A DNA stretch of 64,000 bases from Parietaria judaica. Its lineage: Eukaryota > Streptophyta > Magnoliopsida > Rosales > Urticaceae. How positions within the stretch are numbered: position 1 is the stretch's first letter; every line of letters begins with the position of its first letter. Both the position numbers and the translations under genes were made by a program. The stretch is from the NCBI GenBank assembly GCA_954871525.1, contig OX940867.1, positions 19,321,343-19,385,342 on the forward strand, written 5' to 3'. This document shows, piece by piece, positions 12,167-21,404 of the stretch. The notes below the pieces were generated by a model. That model saw only the letters and a program-made list of their open reading frames with translations, was not told the origin of the DNA and did not search any database.

Positions 12167-14298
12167 TTACTTTTTATCTTCAGACAAATCGAAGGCTGAT
12201 TTCTTCGACGGGTTCGGCTCAACAGCGTTCATCACAACACGTTTGACTCCCCTTCCCACCACTCCCAGATGCGTGACTCCCCCAGAAGACCCACTTGCGT
12301 GACCAGAAGATTCCGTCGGAGACTTGGAATCTATGTTTCTTGAAGAATCGATATTTACTGAAGATGAATTTTCTTCATTCCTTTTGGGCTCGGGAGCCGA
12401 AAGCCCTAAAAGTTGAGCAAGAACCGACTTCGTGTTCGATGCCATCTGTTGCAGATCTTCAAGCTGTACATAAAAGTATGTTGTGTTTACAAATGAAGAA
12501 TTTGATCACTGAATTTCAGAATTACATTCTACTTTACCAAAAACTAAGAACTGATGAGTGAAATAACAATTCAATCCTAATCTGAGTCCCTAAGATTGAG
12601 GAATTACCGAGAATTATTAAATTTTAATCCGAGTTATAAAGTAGAGAACAGAAAATGAAGCGAACAAAGGAAAAGGTACCTTCTTTTCTAGGTCACTAGC
12701 AAGGCCCATCAGTGTTTCTATCTCTGCCTGTTTGTCAGAAGCAGATGAGGAAGATGACGACCCATTTTCCGATTCGTTCTTAAGGCGCTGAATCCGAGCC
12801 TGGCAAACTGACATAGCCTTCTGACAGTATACAATGGCTTCCTTAGGATTAACTCCAAGTTCCAGACATAAACATATTCGGAAATTTCTAAACACGCAGT
12901 TAAGCTTCAAGTTAAGGGAAGGGGCAAAGATGACATTTATGTTATTTAAGGTTTGTTTTTGCCTTTTCTAATTTTAGGTCAATTAAGGATGTTAATGTAA
13001 GTAAAATGTAATTCTACACTAAAAGGATACAGTTCAGCAATGCGTCGGCTGTCGGGTTCGACCAAACGCTCAAGAGTGGATAATGCTTTCTTGTAGTCAG
13101 CGAGAGAAGTTTCGAGATCCTCTGCAAAATAGCAAAGAGAACCAACTATTATCCAAATAGCAGAAAGCAAATGAAATAAGCTTTACCGACCTCTTTCCAT
13201 GGAAACTTCTGCCAAAGCTGATAATATGTCGACTTTCTCCAATGTGTCGCCGGGTTTTTTCTCAGCAATTGCTCGAGCAACATCGAGCATCTTCCACGCC
13301 AGATCCAGGTCGCTCTCATCTTCTTCATCACTGTCATTGTCACCTTCCTCATCACTCCCATTGGAACCTAGCTCAGAAAAGAAATAAAATTACTGAACAT
13401 AATTTAATAACCTAAACCGTAGAACATAATAAAATAACAAGACATCATAAAATTGCATAGATAAATCATCCCAAACGTAACGGGCATAACGGTATGCTAA
13501 TGGCGATGAAAATAAAACTAAACATACCATTATTAGGACCATCCTCGACGTCTCCTTTGTTTGAAGCAGAAGCTGAAGCATCGCCATTTGCAACATTCTC
13601 GGCAGCAGAGTCTGGCTTAGCTTCGCTCTCCTTTTTGGGAACGATGCCCAACGGATCGGCTTCCTCTTGAGCCTTGTAGAGCAATGCACATCCATACTTA
13701 TAGTAAGCCTGAACACATTCTGGAGAGAGCTCACCGTTGCTCGCGACCCTGACCGTACAAAAACACCACCACAAACTACTTTCAATCGAGAATCAAACAA
13801 GAAAAACATGAGAGTTCACAGGGTTAAAGATTCTGCAAAGCTCAAGTGTCATGTCTATAGTTCAATCTTTCGATTAGCTCGAGAAAAATCGTAAACCCAT
13901 CAACGTATGAAACAGCGATTTCAAGCTGTTTGTCGACCAATATGGATCATTTCCCTCCATGAACATGAATCTTCAGAGCAAAGCGAAGTCTTCTTCTTGT
14001 CGATTTTACGAACGTGATTACTAAAGAAAGTGAAAAGAGAGCCTAACCTGATTTCTAGGGCACGGCTGAAGCAGTCGACGGTCTCGGCGTAATCGTCTTC
14101 CCTGAGAGCCTTGGATCCGCTCGCCATGAGCTCGTCGGCGCGCTCCGGGGAGTTTTCCGCGCCCGACGAGCTTCCGGCGACGACGGCGGTTTTGCCGGCG
14201 CCATTGTTGGGGCAAGCAGACTCGGAGAGCGTGTGAGCGGAGGAGGACTCAACAATGGCCTCGTTAGAAGGCTTGGCCGGAGCTCCTTCGTCGACCAT
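12167..14298 (-). CDS. NASP: NASP-type histone chaperone with SHNi-TPR, six exons
   Basis: Exons read from the start: 14048-14298, 13528-13748, 13191-13367, 13031-13121, 12680-12887, 12167-12463. All introns are GT-AG and the phases agree, giving 414 residues. The family binds histone H3/H3-H4 and keeps a soluble nuclear histone pool. Features: an N-terminal Ala/Ser-rich region, TPR helices (ADELMASGSKALREDDYAET, residues about 52-71), an acidic insert in exon 3 (SDEEGDNDSDEEDESD) and the SHNi-TPR stretch spanning exons 3-5 (DLETSLADYKKALSTLERL, then FRICLCLELG). A coiled KNESENG/DKQAEIETLM segment and a basic tail with a KRVV/PSKK nuclear-signal-like patch follow. The length is somewhat shorter than the roughly 490 residues of the Arabidopsis protein. 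A hAT MITE lies 77 bp upstream of the ATG. I am confident of the family; exact splice choice at exon 3 (GTCGGT donor) is forced by reading frame. Confidence 0.88.
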
Positions 14299-14374
14299 GG
14301 CTGAGACTGAGAGAGCAAATGAAGAGAATTGAGGTTTCAGTAATGGCGGTTTGGGGTTTATCGTTCCTTCAAAC

Positions 14375-14552
14375 CAGGGGCGGACGTATGTTAAGGGATG
14401 GGGTGGTTGAAACCACCCCCAAAGTTTTGAAAATTGCACTAAAAGGACCAAAATACTATAAACTTATTTACATAAACCACCCCCAAAAAATTAAATTTAA
14501 TGGAAAAGAAAAATTAAACCCCCCCGGTCTCCGAATCCTGGTTCCGCCACTG
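14375..14552. mobile_element. hAT-type MITE with perfect 8-bp target duplication
   Basis: 178 bp starting CAGGGGCGGACGTATG and ending with the inverse of CAGTGGCGGAACCAGG. It is flanked by the direct repeat CTTCAAAC at 14367-14374 and 14553-14560. It contains opposed GGGGTGGTT/AACCACCCC segments that could form a hairpin. It sits in the promoter or 5' UTR of the NASP-like gene, with its near edge 77 bp from the start codon. Non-coding. Confidence 0.88.
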
Positions 14553-14560
14553 CTTCAAAC

Positions 14561-14816
14561 TCCCTTTCTTTGTGCGCCAACATCAAACGACTACAATTTC
14601 GATACTCCGTTGTCGTTTATTTTTTTCGTGTTAGAGTGATAAATTAACATAATTCATTTTTTCCTAGTACTGCAACACGGCTGAAAAAAATAAGTTTATA
14701 TTGATTAGGTCGGTGGTAACCTCGAGAATTTGAGTTCATTAAAAAAAAAAAAGATATATAAGATTTTACGTGTTGCGGTTATCAATTTCGTGAGCTACGA
14801 AATAAGAAACAGTGAG
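14561..14816. other. Spacer upstream of the NASP-like gene
   Basis: AT-rich; no feature recognised. Confidence 0.5.
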
Positions 14817-15036
14817 TTGCATAATCCCATATCCCCTGAGCAAGGAGATGTGTTGGTGAGACTTTAACAAATACGAGTCATATACATGACAAGCCAGTTG
14901 TCGATCATTTTTATCATCTATATGGTTTGCATAATCCCATATCCCCTAAGCAAGGAGATGTGTTGGTGAGACTTTAACAAATACGAGTCATATACATGAC
15001 AAGCCAGTTGTCGATCATTTTTATCATCTATATGTT
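14817..15036. repeat. 110-bp tandem duplication
   Basis: Two near-identical copies (14817-14926 and 14927-15036) starting TTGCATAATCCCATATCCCC. Only one or two bases differ (GAGCAAGG against AAGCAAGG), so the duplication is recent. No coding content. Confidence 0.92.
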
Positions 15037-15154
15037 TGTTTGAAATTGTACAATCATGAGATTGTATTTCGAGGAGGTTTAAGAGAATTTATTGGTATTA
15101 CTGCTTCAATAAATTTTTTTTTCTTTTTTATTTATGTTGTACACGCACGTCGAA

Positions 15155-15286
15155 CTTGGGACTGCCGGTGATATACTGGAGGAAGGTGGGAACGACCGCA
15201 TGGCCCTTATGGGCTGGGCGACACACGTGCTATAATGGCAAGTACAATGAGAAGCAATGTTGTAAGGCAGAGTGAATCCGGAAAGT
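15155..15286 (+). pseudogene. Nuclear copy of a mitochondrial small-subunit rRNA fragment (NUMT)
   Basis: The sequence carries the bacterial-type SSU rRNA helix region: GGGACTGCCGGTGATA, GGAGGAAGGTGGGAACGAC, CATGGCCCTTATGGGCTGGG, ACACACGTGCTATAATGGCA and GAATCCGGAAAG. The GGGCTGGGC and TGGCAAGTACAATGAGAAGCAA wording fits plant mitochondrial 18S (rrn18) better than plastid 16S, which reads differently after the ACACACGTGCTACAATGG block. About eight bases are missing after GAACGAC, and several C-to-T and G-to-A changes are present, so it is non-functional. The exact borders and the origin of 15290-15433 are unclear. The comparison is from memory of the rRNA. Confidence 0.75.
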
Positions 15287-16170
15287 CCTTACATGGAGTC
15301 GCACACTTACTTGAGTAGAGCGGGAGATTGGGGAATGGGTCGAGAATTACTTATCTGTACAAGATGTATCTTTTTTCGGTCGCTCATTTAAAGGAACTTC
15401 AAAGTTAAACGGAAATTCAAAGTTAAACGTACTCAGTGGCGGAGCCAGCTTTGTGTTTCAGGTGAAACACCGTATAACTAACAAAAAAAAATATTCTACG
15501 ATAAAAAATGGTAAAACAAAAATAATTTTGATTATAAAAGAAAAAAGAAATTTTTTTGATGATGTGTTTTCGCACACCAACAGTCACGAGAATTGTGAAT
15601 GGGATTTCGATTTGATATTGCTGAATTTTGTGGATTCTGACCTCCGCGTCGTCAATACTTTAGACGGTGACCAGGGGCGGACTGAAGTGAAGCCCAAGAG
15701 GGACTATAGCCCCTACAGCCCAAATGAAAAGTCCATTAGGGAATAACTTATTTATATTTTAGCCCCCCTAAAAAAATAAATTTTAGCCCCCATCAGCCCA
15801 AAAGCCCAACCCAAAACCACACCATCATCGTTTGAAAGTCTGATTAGGGATATAACTTTAAAAAAAAAAAAAAAAAAGCTTTCAAAAGTCTGATATAAGG
15901 ATATTTTTCTCTCTCCCTCACTGATCCCACCACGCACGAGCGAGCGACTCGCTCGACCAATCGATTCTTAAGTCCCCAGTTTTTCGTTGCTCCGCCACTG
16001 TCACCGGTTGGCCACCATCCCCCGCTCCGCCTCCGTGCTCACTGACATCTGCCCTCCGCGCTCACTGCTCTGCCTCCCCTCTCACAGAAATCTCTCGTCC
16101 CTTCGTTTCAGGCTCTCAGTTCGCCTCATATCGTTATCCCGCGCTCTAACCGTCATCCATTGCCTCCTCG

Positions 16171-17850
16171 ATGTCGCAGAAAGCATCCAGCTCCCGTCTC
16201 CAGGTCTTTATTTTCTTAAACTTCAAACCCTAAGTTATATATTTTAAATCTTTGACCGAAAGTTATGAAACACGATTATCGTTTTTGCTAGTATTATAAA
16301 AGCATCAAAACATTTGTATTTTAGTCCCTGACTCACTTCTCTTTGATTTATAAAAGCATATTATGAACCATGAAATTAATATTTTATATTTCACTATCAG
16401 TTTTGTAAATTAGTTTTTTAACTATCAATTTTAAATTGAATTTATAATTTCGTGCTTTACAGATGAAAACAATCGACGGATTCTTTAAGAGAAAGAGTGC
16501 GGAGAAAGGGGATTGTGCTTCTAACAACAAGGACGTGATTCCTAAAGCTCAAAAAATTGAAAAAGAGTTTGACAGCAACAAAATAGAACGTGATCCGGCA
16601 AAACGACAACAAATATTGAAGTATCCACCTCACATACGCGATGAAGTTCGGAGAGCTTATATGAAATCCGGCCCTTATCAACCCAAAGGCCCGTATAAGA
16701 AAATTAAGAGCGGAAAACAGTCAAGAAAATTCCAAGAATCTTGGTTCACCTTATTTCCATCGTGGTTAGAATATTCCCCCGATAAAAATAGAGTTTATTG
16801 TCTGCCATGTTTTTTATTTAGAAAAGATAATGCAAATCCTTCAACTGAGGCGTTCACAGTTAAAGGATTTAACGCGTGGAAGAAGATGAGAAACGGAGCT
16901 AAATGTGCATTCTTGACACATATTGGAAAAGATGCAAATTCAACTCATAATAATGCTGAAAAACTTGGAACGATCTTTTGGACCAAACATGTCATGTTGC
17001 AAATACTTTTGAAAAATTTACAGCACAAAACATCAAGGACAACCGGCTTCGTTTGAAGACTACAGTCGATGTCGTTCGTTGGCTTACGAAACAAGGATTT
17101 GCTCTTAGGGGTCATGATGAGTCCGAGACGTCATTGAATCGTGGGAATTTCTTAGAGTTAAGAAGCTTGATTGCTAGCTATAATCCGCAAGTTGATGAAG
17201 TTTTGAACAAGTCTCCGGGCAATGCGATGTATTACGCTCCAAATGTTCAAAAAGAAATCTTACAAGTCGTGGGCAATAAAGTGAAGAAAAGTATCCGCGA
17301 ACAAATTGGTGATGCAAAAGTATTGCTTGTTGGTTGACGAAGCTCGGGATATTTCTAAAAAGGAACAAATGTCTATTGTTTTGAGATACGTGGATAGATA
17401 TGGCTTCGTGCAAGAGCGCTTTTTTGGGTTGGTTCATATTAGAGATACAAAGGCTTTAACTTTGAGAGATAATATAGTTGAGCTACTTTCTCGGCACAAT
17501 CTTGATGTTATGTCTATCCGAGGGCAAGGATATGATGGTGCAAGTAACATGCGTGGGGAATTCAAGGGGTTACAAGCTTTAATATCTCAAGAATGTCCGC
17601 AAGCTTATTTTGTCCATTGTTTTGCTCACCGTTTGCAATTGGCACTAGTTGCCGCATCGCATGGCGTTAATCATGTCAACCGTTTCTTCATCAACTTAGG
17701 TCAGATTATTAGTGTTGTTGGTGGATCATGTAAGAGAAGTGACCAATTGAAGGCTGCTCACGTTTCAAATGTTGAGTTTTTACTTGATATCGGTGAGCTT
17801 GAAAGTGGAAGTGGTCAAAATCAAATTGGTTCTTTGCAACGAGCTGGCGT
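16171..17850 (+). pseudogene. TTF-zinc-finger hAT transposase (ZMYM1-like), truncated
   Basis: A possible 11-codon first exon (16171-16203) joins in frame to an ATG at 16463 after a GT-AG intron. The N-terminal part (16463 to about 16975) starts MKTIDGFFKRKS and carries the RRAYMKSGPYQPK and ESWFTLFPSWLEYS blocks and the CLPCFLF zinc ligands of TTF-type hAT transposases. The frame then shifts at about 16975 and again at about 17320. The third segment holds LLVDEARDISKKEQM, GYDGASNM and CFAHRLQLAL, the DUF4371/hAT catalytic-region motifs. Homology stops at SLQRAG (about 17846), exactly where an LTR-like sequence begins. The C-terminal part including the dimerisation domain is missing. Clearly dead. 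Confidence 0.85.
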
Positions 17851-18715
17851 TGCAAAGAATAAAACACCGAGGTTTTTTAGAGAGGTTCGTCCCAATGCAG
17901 TAGTTGACTACGTCCTCTGTACGTTTATTGCTTTGAAAAGATGATCAACCGAAACCACAAGCCAATTTCTGGTACATCGAAATTAAAAGATGAAAACACT
18001 CTGAAAATACAAATCTCACAGACTCTTTTCTCTCAGGATGAATGCTTGCGTGCGTATGATGAGGCTATCTCCTTGCTTTTATAGGCTTCTGGTTTCTGCC
18101 CGTTGGAAGTGTACGTTGGTGGTGGCTTCGAGTTCGGAGCTTGACTTGCTATCGAGTTGACACGTGGGCCACGTTCTGCGAGATTTGCGTAGTGGTGGAC
18201 TTTGACTTGTCGTCGTGGGATTTGAATTTAGATCGTGGTAATCTTCCTGGTCGGGCTTCGGAAGTTTGAATTGAGATGGTTGACATGGTCTGCTTGTACT
18301 CGTATGTTTCGTATGCTTCTGCTCGGATCCCTTTGCGACAATCTCTGCCCGGGACGAGCGTTGGGTTCTTCAGATCGTTTGATCTGTTTGATGCTTGGAT
18401 TTTGACCAAGTGTTGGTTCTTGTGGTAGGATCTTTGAGCTTTGTTCGGGATTTCTTCCCTTGGAAAGCTATTGGGCATTTTCTGACCTCTTTTGGGCATT
18501 TTCTGCTCGTGGTGGGTCTATTGCCTCGTGGGCTTTTGGTTCTGTTCGGGCCTGAACACAGTTGAGTGTCCATTGGGCCTCTGGGCTTCGTATTCCGTAA
18601 GCCCATTTGCATAAATATTCAATTATATTCATGACTTAGGCTTTAATTAATTTGGACCACTAATTTAATTAATGATCTTATAATTCCGATTAAGGAACGA
18701 ATTTGCACGTCAACA
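17851..18715 (-). mobile_element. Solo LTR interrupting the hAT transposase
   Basis: On the - strand it starts TGTTGACGTGCAAATTCG (18715) and ends TTTATTCTTTGCA (17851). A CCTATAAAAGC TATA box lies near 18082-18092 and an R-U5-like GGGACGAACCTCTC section follows. The flanking five bases differ, and the transposase does not resume on the far side, so a deletion probably accompanied or followed the insertion. The - strand open frames here (for example 18149-18499) have no recognisable protein. Confidence 0.5.
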
Positions 18716-18822
18716 ATTTTAATTAAATATTTTAAATTAATTTGTCAATCAATAGTCCAAGATAAATATATGATCGGAGAAAAAAAATTATTTAATTATT
18801 TTTAAAAAATAAAGAGATAATT

Positions 18823-19420
18823 GCGGCATAAAGACCTTATATTAACCTTTCGTAGAAAGTATATTTTATATTATTAACCTTTCGTATAAAGTATATTTTA
18901 TATGTTTCTTTTTACCGGCATAAAGACTCAATATTTTATTTTCTGTGTAGCTTTGAGTCTCCATCACAAAACTAAAATTATCAATATTTTTTCGTGACGT
19001 ACTCGGTAGTGTCGGCGACGCACTTGATGATCTCGACGGTGTCGGTGACAGATTTGGTGGTGTCGGCGACGCACTCGACCACAAGTATACATCGTCGACA
19101 CTGTCGAGAACACCGAGTGCATCGCCGATCGTCGAATACGTTATTGACGCCGTCGAGAATTCCCGAATGCCGATACCGGCGAGTAACGTCGCCGACACGG
19201 CCAAGTAACTCATCGACACCGCCGAGAGCACGGAGTGCATCGCCAATATTGCTGAGTACATCGCAAAAATCTTAACGTTTACTACTTTAGTGTAGTGACA
19301 GGGACTCAAAGTTATACAAAACATAAAACATTAAATTTTTACACCGACAAAAATAAACATTGAGTATATACCTTCAACAAAATACAAATATGAGGTCTTT
19401 ATATGATGCAAAGATATCAA
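18823..19420. mobile_element. Foldback-like element with GC-rich internal repeats
   Basis: Imperfect inverted arms of about 150 bp. GGCATAAAGACCT near 18834 pairs with AGGTCTTTATATGATGC near 19395, and GCTTTGAGTCTCCATCAC near 18950 pairs with GTGACAGGGACTCAAAG near 19297. The centre (18990-19275) is rich in TCGGCGACGCAC and its inverse GAGTGCATCGCCGA, in alternating orientation. No transposase. Open frames over the centre on both strands reflect the repeats. Confidence 0.5.
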
Positions 19421-19597
19421 AGATAAATAAATGAATACGAAAAGATGTGACGATCATGTGCATACAAATACAAGGATTTACATAATTATAAACAAAATAA
19501 AGCACAACAGCAGGCATATATGTAGCATATATGTAGTAGTAATTTTTTTAAAAACTCAGTATATGCTGCACTCATGCATTAGTTGCTCCGCCAGTGA

Positions 19598-19766
19598 ACG
19601 TAATTAGTTTCGAGCAATTTTAAAAACAATCATTAATTTAACAAAAAAAAAAATCATTAATTGGATCGGGCACTTGCATGCGCCAACTTTACTGTTATAA
19701 CAAGGTTAAACTATAAAGCAAAATAAAAATGTCGTTTTGCTTAGATGAAAACGACAATATATATCC
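19598..19766. other. Spacer and proximal promoter of the plastid-protein gene
   Basis: AT-rich; nothing else recognised. Confidence 0.4.
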
Positions 19767-19773
19767 TATAAAA
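19767..19773 (+). promoter_or_regulatory. TATA box for the plastid-protein gene
   Basis: TATAAAA (in ATCCTATAAAACG) lies 119 bp upstream of the ATG at 19892. Confidence 0.5.
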
Positions 19774-19891
19774 CGTAACCAAAATATGGCGAGAGCATGT
19801 CCACCACATAACATAACAAAAGAAACCCAACACTCAGAAAATGGTGAAGAGATAGCTTTCCGACACAGACCACAAACCAACCCTCTCAACA

Positions 19892-20353
19892 ATGGCGGTC
19901 ACTCTCTCTCCTCTCCTCCAAACCCTCGCTCCCTCTCCTCGCCGCCGCTTCACCGCCCTCGCCTCCTCCGCGCCGCCCACCGCAGCGTTCCCCGGGCGGC
20001 GACGCCTCCTCTTTTCGCTCAGCGCCTTGACGGCCCTCGGACTGGCGAGGGAGTCACAAACGGCAGAGATAGGTCTGTTTGGCATCAGAAAGGGGCTGCG
20101 CAAGGCGGAGAAGGCTGCGGAGGAGATCGTCAAAGAAGGCTTCGACGCTGCCGAGAGAGGTGTGGTGGCGGCGGAGAAGGGAATCGTGGCGGCGGAGAAG
20201 GAGATCGAGACGGTGGAGGAGGAGGTGGAGGAGGCGGTGAGCTTCAGCGGAGCGGCACAGGCGGGGGCGGTGGCCGGGGCAGAGGTGGTGGGGGTGTTGG
20301 TGGCGACGACGGTGGTCAACGGGATTCTGGGACCGGAGGCCAGCAAGTCTTGA
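19892..20353 (+). CDS. Probable plastid-targeted small helical protein, 153 aa
   Basis: Intronless frame. Residues 1-55 are Ser/Ala/Arg/Pro-rich with almost no acidic residues and include tandem Arg (PSPRRRF, GRRRLLF), as expected for a chloroplast transit peptide. Residues 60-115 form a strongly amphipathic Lys/Glu/Ala helix with repeats (RGVVAAEKGIVAAEKEIE), and residues 116-150 are an Ala/Val/Gly-rich segment (AGAVAGAEVVGVLVATTVV) that could be a membrane span. The C terminus is LGPEASKS. A conserved plant thylakoid protein is plausible, but I do not recognise a named family with confidence. A start at 19729 in another frame gives a longer Gly/Arg-rich frame, which is a shadow. Confidence 0.75.
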   Translation: MAVTLSPLLQTLAPSPRRRFTALASSAPPTAAFPGRRRLLFSLSALTALGLARESQTAEIGLFGIRKGLRKAEKAAEEIVKEGFDAAERGVVAAEKGIVAAEKEIETVEEEVEEAVSFSGAAQAGAVAGAEVVGVLVATTVVNGILGPEASKS

Positions 20354-21404
20354 ACATGTATTTACATTAAAGCTGTTGTTATATATTTGAATTTATAAAT
20401 ATGGATTCATTTTGATATCGTAATTATCACAAAACAGTTAATGAGTTTTCTTGATATCGTAATTAAGGCATTGGGGTTTAGGCAAGTAATTCTTGAAAAA
20501 ATTGAGGTTTAAGTAAGTGGTTGTAGTAAAAAAAAAAATTGTCCGATATGTACGTATACAATTCGAGATATAAGTCGTTTCGTGTGTAATAATTTGATGG
20601 AATGTAGTTTTTCTCATACTTAAGCCATGAAATTAACTGCTACATGATTTCTTAATGAATTGTGCTGTGCTGTAAGGAAAGAACTTAAATATTTATATAT
20701 AATTAGCTATTAACTAAAAAAAATAGACCATTGTGATGCGGCTATAAAAAGAAAAAGAAAAGAAAAAAAGACGAAGCTTATTAAGCCCTCTGGGTCCTCT
20801 AAATGGGTGCGGTTCTGAATGGGAGAGTACTCCACACCAAAGTATCATTGACAACAGCCAAACGAGTGTCCCGAATAAAGTTTGGGACTCCCTTGTCACA
20901 ACAGAAATCATTCAATAGTAAGACTCAACACTTGGCGGAACAACCTCCTTTGACTTAATTGTGAGTTTAACCAGACTATGCCCGATTACATTGCATTTTC
21001 TTGAAATGAAACATGAAACTACAAACTTGATCCGAGTAGCTAAACGATGATAATAGAACCCAAATCAGAAAGAGGGACAAACTTCTTTTTAAAATATTTA
21101 ATCACCCCTAAACAATCTTTGAACGTGAATTTTCGACATCCCTGATCAAATGCCCTTTCAGCACCCGACGAGTAGCAGAAGCCTCCGCAAGTCGAAGGGA
21201 GAACCCGTGACGAGGCTTTGAAAGGTTACATCCAATCAATCCTACCAACATGTGTAATGTAAATGCACGAAATCGGGAATTAATACAAGTGGAACACATT
21301 GCATACCTATTCCCGTATATATGAATATCATATGATGTCACACTCACATGAAAATAGGGAACAAGACAGAAGTACGTATATGAGTTCCATACAATCAAGC
21401 AGAG
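20354..21404. other. Spacer between plastid-protein and PPR genes
   Basis: AT-rich. TTGATATCGTAATTA occurs twice (near 20413 and 20449). The proximal part presumably contains the 3' UTR of the upstream gene, the distal part the PPR promoter. Confidence 0.5.

Larger units (their letters stand above)
15434..19597 (+). mobile_element. hAT transposon with TTF-type transposase, decayed and invaded
   Basis: Outer ends CAGTGGCGGAGCCAGC (15434) and, inverted, CACTGGCGGAGCAACT (19597). The 8-bp flanks AACGTACT and AACGTAAT match at seven of eight positions. Inside are a hAT transposase pseudogene, a solo LTR and a foldback element. A second pair of hAT-like ends at 15672 (CAGGGGCGGACTG) and 16000 (CCGCCACTG) lies within the 5' part without a matching target duplication; it may be a nested MITE or an alternative terminus. 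The assignment of the outer ends as one element is inference. Confidence 0.6.

Noticed and set aside
15155..15286. Plastid 16S rRNA origin of the rRNA fragment
   Set aside because: The bases after the ACACACGTGCTA block read as in plant mitochondrial 18S, not plastid 16S. The judgement is from memory and should be checked by alignment.
15672..16000. Independent nested hAT MITE
   Set aside because: Ends look right (CAGGGGCGGA and CCGCCACTG), but the flanks ACGGTGAC and TCACCGGT are not a direct repeat. Kept only as a comment on the larger hAT element.
18149..18612. Two Lys/Arg/Ser-rich frames on the - strand
   Set aside because: They lie inside a sequence with LTR layout and resemble no protein.
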